A stretch of 64,000 nucleotides of DNA, from contig JAYKKI010000060.1 in NCBI GenBank assembly GCA_039881145.1, positions 5,394,501-5,458,500 of the forward strand, written 5' to 3'. How positions within the stretch are numbered: position 1 is the first letter of the stretch; each line of letters opens with the position of its first letter. The stretch comes from Druceiella hillmani (lineage: Eukaryota > Arthropoda > Insecta > Lepidoptera > Hepialidae). Both the position numbers and the translations under genes were made by a program. The notes under the pieces were generated by a model that was given only the letters and a program-made list of their open reading frames with translations, did no database searches and had not been told where the DNA came from. Positions 54,378 through 64,000 of this stretch are shown one piece after another.

Positions 54378-57362
54378 TATATCATTACCACTAATAAACT
54401 TGGAATAGAAAGTTATACCTTGCATAACTAGAGAATAGATAAAATGGATTCTAATGAACTCAGTATACAGCAAACTAGTCATAACTTCAGCTCTCAAACA
54501 CTATTATCACTACTATCAATAAACTTGGAATAGAAAGTTATACCTTGTATAAATAGGGAATAGATAAAATGGCTACTAATAAACTCAGCATACTACAAAC
54601 TCGTCATAACTTCATCTCTCTAACACTATCATCACTACTATCAATAAACTTGGAATAGAAAGTTATACCTTGCATAACTAGAGAATAGATAAAATGGCTT
54701 CTAATGAACTCAGTACACAGCAAACTTGCCATAACTTCAGCTCTCAAACACTATTATCACTACTATCAATAAAGTCGGAATAGAAAGTTATACCTTGTAT
54801 AAATAGGGAATAGATAAAATGGCTACTAATAAACTCAGTATACTAGAAACTCGTCATAACTTCATCTCTCAAACAGTATCATCACTACTATCAATAAACT
54901 TGGAATAGAAAGTTATACCTTGCATAACTAGAGAATAGATAAAATGGCTTCTAATGAACTCAGTACACAGCAAACTTGCCATAACTTCAGCTCTCAAACA
55001 CTATTATCACTACTATCAATAAAGTCGGAATAGAAAGTTATACCTTGTATAAATAGGGAATAGATAAAATGGCTACTAATAAACTCAGTATACTACAAAC
55101 TCGTCATAACTTCATCTCTCAAACACTATCATCACTACTATCAATAAACTTGGAATAGAAAGTTATACCTTGCATAACTAGAGAATAGATAAAATGGCTT
55201 CTAATGAACTCAGTACACAGCAAACTTGCCATAACTTCAGCTCTCAAACACTATTATCACTACTATCAATAAAGTCGGAATAGAAAGTTATACCTTGTAT
55301 AAATAGGGAATAGATAAAATGGCTACTAATAAACTCAGTATACTACAAACTCGTCATAACTTCATCTCTCAAACAGTATCATCACTACTATCAACAAACT
55401 TGGAATAGAAAGTTATACCTTGCATAACTAGAGAATAGATAAAATGGCTTCTAATGAACTCAGTACACAGCAAACTTGCCATAACTTCAGCTCTCAAACA
55501 CTATTATCACTACTATCAATAAAGTCGGAATAGAAAGTTATACCTTGTATAAATAGGGAATAGATAAAATGGCTACTAATAAACTCAGTATACTAGAAAC
55601 TCGTCATAACTTCATCTCTCAAACAGTATCATCACTACTATCAATAAACTTGGAATAGAAAGTTATACCTTGCATAACTAGAGAATAGATAAAATGGCTT
55701 CTAATGAACTCAGTACACAGCAAACTTGCCATAACTTCAGCTCTCAAACACTATTATCACTACTATCAATAAAGTCGGAATAGAAAGTTATACCTTGTAT
55801 AAATAGGGAATAGATAAAATGGCTACTAATAAACTCAGTATACTACAAACTCGTCATAACTTCATCTCTCAAACAGTATCATCACTACTATCAATAAACT
55901 TGGAATAGAAAGTTATACCTTGCATAACTAGAGAATAGATAAAATGGCTTCTAATGAACTCAGTACACAGCAAACTTGCCATAACTTCAGCTCTCAAACA
56001 CTATTATCACTACTATCAATAAAGTCGGAATAGAAAGTTATACCTTGTATAAATAGGGAATAGATAAAATGGCTACTAATAAACTCAGTATACTACAAAC
56101 TCGTCATAACTTCATCTCTCAAACAGTATCATCACTACTATCAACAAACTTGGAATAGAAAGTTATACCTTGCATAACTAGAGAATAGATAAAATGGCTT
56201 CTAATGAACTCAGTACACAGCAAACTTGCCATAACTTCAGCTCTCAAACACTATTATCACTACTATCAATAAAGTCGGAATAGAAAGTTATACCTTGTAT
56301 AAATAGGGAATAGATAAAATGGCTACTAATAAACTCAGTATACTAGAAACTCGTCATAACTTCATCTCTCAAACAGTATCATCACTACTATCAATAAACT
56401 TGGAATAGAAAGTTATACCTTGCATAACTAGAGAATAGATAAAATGGCTTCTAATGAACTCAGTACACAGCAAACTTGCCATAACTTCAGCTCTCAAACA
56501 CTATTATCACTACTATCAATAAAGTCGGAATAGAAAGTTATACCTTGTATAAATAGGGAATAGATAAAATGGCTACTAATAAACTCAGTATACTACAAAC
56601 TCGTCATAACTTCATCTCTCAAACAGTATCATCACTACTATCAATAAACTTGGAATAGAAAGTTATACCTTGCATAACTAGAGAATAGATAAAATGGCTT
56701 CTAATGAACTCAGTACACAGCAAACTTGCCATAACTTCAGCTCTCAAACACTATTATCACTACTATCAATAAAGTCGGAATAGAAAGTTATACCTTGTAT
56801 AAATAGGGAATAGATAAAATGGCTACTAATAAACTCAGTATACTACAAACTCGTCATAACTTCATCTCTCAAACAGTATCATCACTACTATCAATAAACT
56901 TGGAATAGAAAGTTATACCTTGCATAACTAGAGAATAGATAAAATGGCTTCTAATGAACTCAGTACACAGCAAACTTGCCATAACTTCAGCTCTCAAACA
57001 CTATTATCACTACTATCAATAAAGTCGGAATAGAAAGTTATACCTTGTATAAATAGGGAATAGATAAAATGGCTACTAATAAACTCAGTATACTACAAAC
57101 TCGTCATAACTTCATCTCTCAAACACTATCATCACTACTACCAATAAACTTAGAATAGAAAGTTATACCTTGCATAAATAGGACATAAATAAAATGGATA
57201 CTAATGAACTCAGTATACGACAAGCCCATCATAACTTCATCTATCAAAAACTATTATCACTATTACCAATAAACTGGGAACAGAAAATTTGACCTTGCAT
57301 AAATAGAGAATAGATAAAATGGCCACTAATAAACTCAGCATACGACAAGCTCATCATAACTT
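54378..57362. repeat. Satellite-like array, 125 bp x about 24, with 250- and 750-bp higher-order periods
   Basis: 'ggaatagaaagttatacctt' recurs every 125 bp from 54402. Odd and even monomers differ consistently: 'ttgcataactagagaatag' with 'cttctaatgaactcagtaca' versus 'ttgtataaatagggaatag' with 'ctactaataaactcagtata', giving a 250-bp dimer. Rarer variants show a third level: 'tactagaaac' at 54841, 55591 and 56341, and 'tcaacaaact' at 55391 and 56141, all 750 bp apart. Units at the left edge and after 57130 are diverged. No frame is open through it. Confidence 0.97.
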
Positions 57363-57369
57363 TATATAT

Positions 57370-58650
57370 TATTTCGCGTATTCTAACACTATTCTGATCT
57401 CGACCTAAGTTTGATATAACCTAAAAAACTTTACAGTTTTCGGCAAGCATATCTAACAGTATGTCAGTTTTTGCAATTGGCTTGTATGCATAATTATTTT
57501 ACAGAAAACGGCTATGTATTACTCGATTCGCCCAATCTAAAATATATAGGGAAATATTATTCAATTTATTGCATAAAACTATAGCAAGAGCAACATTTAA
57601 TCCAGGCTCTTTTTAAATTAGATAAAATTAGGAAGTATTCTTTCAAGGGATATTATTATTCATTGTTACAATATTTTAGGGAGAATTGAGACATGTTCCC
57701 AAAATTTGTTGAACAATTTTACATGAATCATTACTTGTTCATGCTCTTCTAATAACGTTTTAATACGGACCCCTACCCTTTTGCTCTTTCATAAGTGGAA
57801 AAAAATAATATAAATTTTAATGATGATCTAAAGACACGATCTGATATGACAAATGTAATTTATATTCATAAACATAGACAAAACGTATTTCACGTGTTTA
57901 GCTATGAAACTTGACGTCGCTATGTTGGATTTTTGAAAAATTTTCGAAATTATTATTTCGTTGTTTTATTGACTTTGTTAGTATAAATCAATACCTTCGT
58001 TATACCACTCTTATAAACGGTGCAAGTATTCTCTAAACGAGAATGGTATAACGTAAGTTTAAGCATTTTTTATTATTAACAGTATAAATGTTTAACTCAA
58101 AAATACAGTCAACATATTTCTATACAGTTATTATTTATTATCCACATCTTCTAAAACGGTTTTATAACCACATATTTATCTGGATACTTCAAACTAAACA
58201 ATGATGAACACTTCATGTCAGTAGATTGTTTTTTTTTGTGCCAAACGTCATTAATACAATTTATAAGGACAAAATGTCAGATACCATCGATAACAATATA
58301 TATGGATACAGCGTCAGCAAAATAGAAGGGAGATGAAGTTAGCGGAGAGCGGAAATGATAATCATCTGTTTCGCTCTCGATCGTTCTTTTTTTATATGCC
58401 TGAATAAGAGAAAAACTGACTCAGGTATTATTTGCATTTTGAATTATTTGTATTTCCTAAAGCGAAGTAATTAAAAAATATCTTTGTTTTCTGTCTATCG
58501 TGAAAGTCGCTCTGACTTCTTTTAAAGGTGGGTTCATAACTCTATGGACAAAATCTAAAGTACAAAGAAACGAAGCTTTTTTTTCTATAAATTCAGTATG
58601 ATAATTATTTTATTCTATTTTTTAATGAATTTAAGATTTGAATGTTTCAG
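57370..58650. other. Sequence without recognised feature
   Basis: AT-rich DNA with a balanced patch at 58310-58390. Nothing was recognised. Confidence 0.4.
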
Positions 58651-58654
58651 GATA

Positions 58655-58930
58655 CCGAGCAAAAAAAGAAAGACGTATATTTATGCTCGTTACGTCTGTC
58701 TATCCATCCACAATAGCTTCCCAGTTTTATATATCACCGCCTCCAAAAAAAAGCTATGAAGTGCTATTATAGAGTGTGTATTTAGTAAATAATATATATA
58801 GGTTGTGAAAAATTAATATTTGTGAATAGTTTAATTAGTAATTTTACGTATTCTTAAATATACATTCCATACGTGCACCTCGTAGAACCCTCATAGTGCG
58901 AGTTCTACTCGTACTTAACATGTTTTTTCT
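58655..58930 (+). repeat. Dispersed insect repeat ('gtgcgagttctact' type), copy 2
   Basis: It contains 'tacgtctgtctatccatcc', 'taggttgtgaaaaattaata' and 'agaaccctcatagtgcgag' 'ttctactcgtactta'. The phrases 'gttgtgaaaaattaatattt' and 'tagtgcgagttctact' also occur in the copy at 23.3-23.95 kb in the same order. The end resembles the common moth/butterfly form with 'gtgcgagtccgactcgcact'. Confidence 0.65.
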
Positions 58931-59078
58931 GCATAAGTATAATCGTTCTGTAAAATAACTCTTTAAGTCTATCGTGAATATATTTTTCTTACTGGAAGAC
59001 AATGAATAATTCGGTAACCCACCAAAACTTCCCTTGTTGGATCTATTTTGCTACCAGGTCTATCTCCAAAATAATAAT

Positions 59079-59150
59079 AAATACTAAAGCCGAAAAAAGC
59101 CTCCTATGTAGGAGGCTTTATATAGGAGGCTTTTTTCGACTTTAGTATTT
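59079..59150. repeat. Hairpin, arms 29 bp, GC-richer core
   Basis: 'aaatactaaagccgaaaaaa' begins the left arm, with its complement ending at 59150 ('ttttttcgactttagtattt', one mismatch). The loop contains a further copy of 'taggaggcttt', so 'aggaggctt' occurs three times in alternating orientation. Confidence 0.95.
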
Positions 59151-59224
59151 ATGATAACCTGTATTCGAGGAAAAAATATAAAAGAATGCTAAATATATAA
59201 AAGTTATGAGTAATTAAAACAAAG

Positions 59225-59785
59225 TACTTATTAAAAATTACTGACATTACTAATAGAAACCACATCAAACATGAAATTGATAATAGATTGTATATGGAAA
59301 ATAGGTGTTACTTCAGCCAAAGGAATTTTCTGAAGTCTAAACTTTCAAAACCAGAAACAAAAATTAATATTTATACTAGTCTTATTAGACCAATAATTCT
59401 GTATGGCAGCGAATGTTGGCCTTTAACAAAAGCAGATGAAGACAGACTTCTTATTTTTGAAAGAACTTCATAAAATATTTGGCCCTGTCAAAGAAAATAA
59501 CAAATGGAGAATTTTATTTAATCATGAAATTTATAGAAAGTTTAAAAAATCAAGTATTGTCCGAGTCATTAAATCATTTTGAATCAGGTGGCTTGGGCCC
59601 ATTTTTAGATTTGAAGGCAACAACCCGGTCAAGAGCGGCCTTTGCCAATGAGGAGGGCGCTCGATTGTGTCGAGATTGATTTTAAACTTTTAAAAATTCA
59701 ACGCTAGCGGGCGGTTGCCGCTGACTGGATCCGCTGGAAAAAGCTTATCGAGACAGCCTTGACCTGTAATAGGTTGCAGTGCTGA
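59225..59785 (+). pseudogene. LINE reverse transcriptase C-terminus (RTE/CR1-like), broken
   Basis: Reads 'IKHEIDNRLYMENRCYFSQR', 'NIYTSLIRPIILYGSECWPL' and 'DEDRLLIFERTS', stop at 59471-59473; then in other frames 'KIFGPVKENNKWRILFNHEI', 'SSIVRVIKS' and a 'GNNPVKS' block; finally 'AVAADWIRWKKLIETALTCN' with a stop at 59783-59785. The order 'NRCy..l...l.s..ls..tK..iY.tlIRPvl.YGSE.W.l....e..L..FERk.LrkI.GP', 'g..pvk', 'DR.rWk.li..al' is the classical C-terminal part of many insect LINE proteins. The RT palm and endonuclease are missing (5' truncation). It is followed within 50 bp by the 221-bp tandem array. Confidence 0.85.
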
Positions 59786-59825
59786 CCAAGAAAAAACTTA
59801 CGAAAAATTAACTACATTTTTAAGT

Positions 59826-60948
59826 CTTGTTACCTACTGGGCAATAAGTTTCTCTGAAATAATATTTTAGTATTTTTATAAACAGTTTAATAAAAATATT
59901 TATATGTACCATTAAAAGGCTAATTTATTACCACAATTTCTATTAAACAGTGTCTTATTACTCACTTGACGCCTGTCACCAAGCTGTAATTTTAACAAGA
60001 GATTAGCTTTGAAAGAAACGTAAAAATTAATACTACTAAAACACGCTCTTGTTACCTACTGGGCAATAAGTTTCCCTGAAATGATATTTTAGTATTTGTA
60101 AACAGATTAATAAAAATATTTGTATGTACCATTAAAAGGCTAATATATTACCACAATTTCTATTAAGCAGTGTCTCATTACTTGCTCGACGCTTGTCACC
60201 AAGCTGTAATTTTGACACGAGATTGTCTTAGAAAAAACGTGAGAATTAAATATTTACTAAAGCAAGGTCTTGTTACCTACTGGACAATAAGTTTCTCTGA
60301 AATGACATTTTAGTATTTGTAAACAGTTTAGTAAAAATATTTATATGTACCATTAAAAGGCTAATTTATTACCACAATTTCTATTAAGCAGCGTCTCATT
60401 ACTTGCTCGACCAAGCTGTATCATTTATCACCAAGCTGTAATTTTGACAAGAGATTGTCTTAGAAAAGAACGTGACAATCAATATTACTAAAACATAATC
60501 TTGTTACCTACTGGGCAATAAGTTTCTCTGAAATTCTGTTTTAGTATTTGTAAACAGATTAATAAAAATATTTATATGTACCATCAAAAGGCTAATTTAT
60601 TACCACAATTTCTTTTAAGCGGCGTCTCATTACTTACTCGACGCCTGTCACCAAGCTGTAATTTTGACAAGCGATTGTCTTAGAAAAGAACGTGACAATT
60701 AATACTACTAAAACACGCTCTTGTTACCTACTGGGCAATAAGTTTCTCTGAAATAATATTTTAGTACTTTTATAAACAGTTTAATAAAAATATTTATATG
60801 TACCATCAAAAGGCTAATTTATTACCACAATTTCTTTTAAGCGGCGTCTCATTACTTACTCGACGCCTGTCACCAAGCTGTAATTTTGACAAGAGATTGT
60901 CTTAGAAAAGAACGTGACAATTAAATATTTACTAAAACACGATAATAA
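59826..60948. repeat. Tandem array, about 221 bp x 5
   Basis: 'cttgttacctactgg(g/a)caata' begins units at 59826, 60048, 60269, 60500 and 60720 (spacing 220-231 bp). Each unit contains 'aaaggctaatttattaccac', 'tcaccaagctgtaattttga' and 'gagattgtcttagaaa'-like blocks. The third unit has an 11-bp-longer segment repeating 'caccaagctgta'. Units 4 and 5 are the most alike. There is no open frame. Confidence 0.95.
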
Positions 60949-60954
60949 GATACT

Positions 60955-61440
60955 CGTTACAATACGAAATACAATCACATAATATATAATAACCTAAATA
61001 TCATTCAACATCGATTTACATGCCACAATAAAACATACACATGCGAACTTCCATCGATGCCAAGGGACATTCATGACATCGTCCGACACACGAGTATAAT
61101 GGCGGACGGCGGACAGCACGATAAAAGGGTAATCTCGACGCGGCAGATTGCTTTGATATCATATTATTATGTCGCATGTACCTATTTATTTGGGTACCTA
61201 TCCAATCTAGGCTCCGGTACACATTTCTAGCCTCATTTGTAAAGCGACATCGTGATTAGACCGATTGTTTTGTAAATGTGTTCGCATGGTTTACGTAAAT
61301 GAAGGGGGTTAATTTTCTTTTAAGAAAGTCGGTAGAGCTGTTTACTTGAGTCAAACAATCGATAATGAAAATTGTCTTAGTTGGTACACAATCCAAATAA
61401 ATATTTATTTTTGGAACGAAGTTCCTTATCGCGCGTTGGG
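60955..61440. other. Sequence with a GC-richer unique patch
   Basis: 61020-61260 is GC-richer ('ataatggcggacggcggaca', 'tctcgacgcggcagattg') with a 68-codon minus-strand frame of no recognisable type (61016-61222). It may be a conserved non-coding element or a small exon; neither can be shown. Confidence 0.3.
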
Positions 61441-61444
61441 TTAA

Positions 61445-61873
61445 TCATCATATATATAATCATCATATATATTAATACGCTAAGGTTAAGATGTTACTCT
61501 CCCTTTTTAGAAAAAACCTCACAACTAATCCACATAAATTATATATCATTTTATAGATAATTGCTTGCTCTACCGGCATCCACAACTAAAAAAATTATTA
61601 TTGCTATTGTTTTTGCAAATTAATTAATTATTAAAATTATATACACAAAACAGCAATGCTGCCATCTAACGGCTCAACGTCAATATGATTGACGGTCGGT
61701 AAAATTTTTGTTTAATTTCAAATCCACTCGCGTATAAATAAAGTGGCGCTTTAGCTCAATGCTTTTGATACTTGCGCCTCTATATGTCAATTTTAGTAAA
61801 ATATTTGTTTGATCTGTCATCTGAGCTTCATAATGGAATAAATAATGCGAAGACTTCGCGCGGGTCACGCTAG
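61445..61873 (+). mobile_element. Non-autonomous Helitron, copy 3
   Basis: The 3' end has the hairpin 'gcgaagacttcgc' at 61847-61859, a 10-nt spacer and CTAG at 61870-61873 followed by T. The 5' TC is in a short (ATC) tract; two starts are possible (61445 or 61460). The body is collinear with and very similar to the copy at 15.2 kb, so the family was probably active fairly recently. No protein is encoded. Confidence 0.88.
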
Positions 61874-61879
61874 TTATTT

Positions 61880-63580
61880 TTTTAATTATACAATTGCAGC
61901 ATTCGTTAATGCGATATTAATGTATAAACAGGTTAAGTAAATAAGTAAATAGTCTTTATTCAAACTTAATAAAAACAGTTTTTATTCAAACTTAACTGAG
62001 TAGTTGAAATACATCTTGTATACTATTGTGGAAAAAATAGTAACTAAAGCTAAAGTAAAACTTTCTTATAATAACAAAAAAAAAGGGTTTTCTTGAAATA
62101 AAAGAAAAATTCACGCCGTAAAAGACACGTAACATAAAAGAAATATTTTTCATTAGAAAACCTGTCAGTAAATAAAATAACACATGTCAATATCAAAGAC
62201 AAAACATACGAATTTACGACACAATGGAATATAAAAAAATATGTCTGGTAGCCAATCTAGACAATAGAAAATTGCTTCGTTGAAAAAAATATGTAAAATG
62301 ATTTTCGAGGCTGGAATGAGAATGTAAAAAACAGTGTTAAAGAAAAAAAACCAATTCTAAAAATTACGATAAGTCTCTGAAATATTTATAGACACAAAAC
62401 TATTGCTGAAATTTTCCACGTAACATGTTTTCTTTTTTTTCAATATAACGTGAAAAACAATCAAATCTGAAGGTTAGCGCTGGGCGGTTTTGAATACATT
62501 ACAAAATTGATTAATTAGCAGTTGAATGGACATAACTGTTCAGAAACACAGATATTTTCCATAATGTATACCCCTATATTTATACAGAAAACAGCCTTTT
62601 TAAAAGAACCTATCTCCCTTCAGATAGACATCTGCCATTGTTGACCACAGTTTGCTACTGATTTAAAATTCTAACAGGTAACTGAAATTAAACGTGTTTA
62701 CTTTTAACCGTTAGTTCACTGGTTAATTACTTTAATGCTGTGTCTACATTACATTTTATGCATGACTTTGATGATGAGAACAATTTCGTTTACACAGGTG
62801 TTAGTGACAATTAAGTATATTCAAAGGTTAATCGTGGTGTTGATCGTCAATTAGCGGAAAAATTTTGTCTGTTGTTAAATATTTTGGCGTTGTGCTAAAA
62901 AATATTAATATGTTTGGATAATAAAACGTACCTTTGTAGTATAAAATCCACGTTATGTGCTTGTACATCAATTCTTCATCAAAGAAAACTATAATTGTAC
63001 GACTAAAAAAATATATTATTGGAAAAATAAAAGCCGCCGCATATTCAATTATTACTTTTCTTGAACGAGAAAATATTATTTTTGAAAAGTTTATACTAAT
63101 GTCTGTTCTCGGAAAATTAACTCTACTTGTATTACATTTAGTTTATAACAGTAGTTTACAATGAAGACTACGGTTCGTGTAACTGCGTAATAAGATTTAA
63201 CTGTTGTTGGAAATGTCTCCTTTTTGTTTGCACACAAAAGCAATTTCAAGCTACATTACCTTTCATAATAAAACCACATAAATGTCATTTTAAAGACATA
63301 TTTTAATTTCAAATTACCCCAGGCATTTCATTTAGTCTGTCATACTCTAAATAATTTCCTTCAAACTTCGATTTAATTATAAATGTTTGATATTAATTTG
63401 CATTAAATCAATAACTATCGTCTGTTGTCCAACTTTCTGCTTTTGCGATAGGTTCAAAACGTTATTATAGACAATTTTTATGTTACAGCGGCTGCAGACC
63501 TTGGATATTAACAGTGAAATTGCGGACATGATCATCATTAAAAATATATACTAATAAATAAGTTAAAAAAATGTTTTCGT
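61880..63580. other. AT-rich sequence without recognised feature
   Basis: AT-rich, with a small duplication of 'ttattcaaacttaa' near 61955-61995. No repeat family or coding region was recognised. Confidence 0.4.
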
Positions 63581-63589
63581 CTTATAGAA

Positions 63590-63901
63590 ATGGGGAAAAT
63601 GGATCGACCTACTATTAACTACATCGTGTGGAATAAGTGTAAAATCACAGGTCGATTAAAACAAATCGTGTGGAATAAGTGTAAAATCACAGGTCGATTA
63701 AAACAAATCGTGTGGAATAAGTGTAAAATCACAGGTCGATTAAAACAAATCGTGTGGAATAATTGTAAAATCACAGGTCGATTAAAACAAATCGTGTGGA
63801 ATAAGTGTAAAATCACAGGTCGATTAAAATACGTTATAATAGAGAGATGTGAGCTTACTGATACTGTCGTTCGTTTCGGTTCTATCGGCAAACGTATATG
63901 A
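63590..63901 (+). CDS. Possible exon carrying a 42-bp minisatellite, 103 codons
   Basis: The frame starts at an ATG just after a good splice-acceptor-like 'gttttcgtcttatag' and ends with a stop at 63899-63901. Its core is 14-residue repeats 'IVWNKCKITGRLKQ' (five copies) encoded by the 42-bp minisatellite, followed by 'YVIIERCELTDTVV' and a short tail. Because 42 is a multiple of three and the unit has no stop in this frame, the repeat stays open; the minus strand is open for the same reason. The flanking non-repeat codons are the only independent evidence. No family is recognised. A chance open minisatellite is at least as likely as a gene. Confidence 0.2.
   Translation: MGKMDRPTINYIVWNKCKITGRLKQIVWNKCKITGRLKQIVWNKCKITGRLKQIVWNNCKITGRLKQIVWNKCKITGRLKYVIIERCELTDTVVRFGSIGKRI
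63623..63830. repeat. Minisatellite, 42 bp x 5
   Basis: 'atcgtgtggaataagtgtaa' recurs at 63623, 63665, 63707, 63749 (with 'aattgtaa') and 63791, exactly 42 bp apart and nearly identical. Confidence 0.97.
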
Positions 63902-64000
63902 TAAAGGAAATTATTTGCGAGTTCCAGTTGAGCTGCTTTTAAGCTAATTTACTGAAGAAATTGGTGTATATTTACTGAAAAAATATTGCACCTTATTAAT

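Noticed and set aside
63619..63891. 90-codon minus frame of the 42-bp minisatellite
   Set aside because: A stop-free 42-bp unit stays open in any such frame; no flanking coding evidence on this strand.

Overview
The window looks like a gene-poor stretch of an insect nuclear genome, probably from Lepidoptera or a close relative. It is strongly AT-rich, full of long (TA)n tracts, and almost every open frame is short. The insect assignment rests on the repeats: copies of a dispersed family ending in a 'tacggaaccctaaaa'-type tail or a 'gtgcgagttctact'-type tail, tRNA-derived SINEs, small Helitrons with (ATC)n starts, and relics of Jockey-like and other LINEs, piggyBac, mariner and a psq/pogo-type element. 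These families are known from insects, and the two tails are, to my knowledge, typical of moths and butterflies. No bacterial operon, ribosome-binding site, rRNA, functional tRNA gene or CRISPR array is seen, and I could not identify any intact protein-coding gene.

Layout: 0.87-1.66 kb is a large foldback (arms about 380 bp). Around 3.7-3.95 kb a SINE fragment sits inside a second foldback. LINE relics lie at 9.2-9.65 (+), 13.9-14.9 (-), 19.55-20.17 (-), 49.7-49.94 (+) and 59.2-59.8 kb (+), with weaker candidates at 42.7 and 53.6 kb. DNA-transposon relics lie at 12.84-13.04 (psq helix-turn-helix), 16.65-17.2 (piggyBac) and 43.7-43.96 kb (mariner). Three related non-autonomous Helitrons sit at 15.2, 31.3 and 61.4 kb. 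Satellite-like tandem arrays are at 24.15-25.4 (122 bp x10), 26.3-27.3 (170 bp x6, each made of 63+107), 50.2-52.6 (133 bp), 54.4-57.36 (125 bp x about 24, with 250- and 750-bp higher-order periods), 59.8-60.95 (221 bp x5) and 63.6-63.8 kb (42 bp x5).

The most distinctive element is an approximately 270-bp, almost fully palindromic family (copies near 2.2, 8.5, 28.6, 33.9, 44.5, 46.3, 47.9 and 50.4 kb). Several copies carry a 39-nt leader on only one end and are bounded by direct repeats of 10-14 nt, and one copy is only half of the hairpin. This combination (strong hairpin, asymmetric leader, variable long target duplications, truncation at the loop) does not match an ordinary MITE and is my best candidate for an undescribed mobile element.

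The remaining sequence is AT-rich and unannotatable by eye. A few GC-richer unique islands (3.2, 6.4, 11.95, 37.4, 41.2 and 61.1 kb) could be conserved non-coding elements. Two open frames (22.8-23.0 kb minus, 63.6-63.9 kb plus) are possible exons at low confidence. The genes do not work together in any visible pathway: the window is best read as a repeat-driven intergenic or intronic region.
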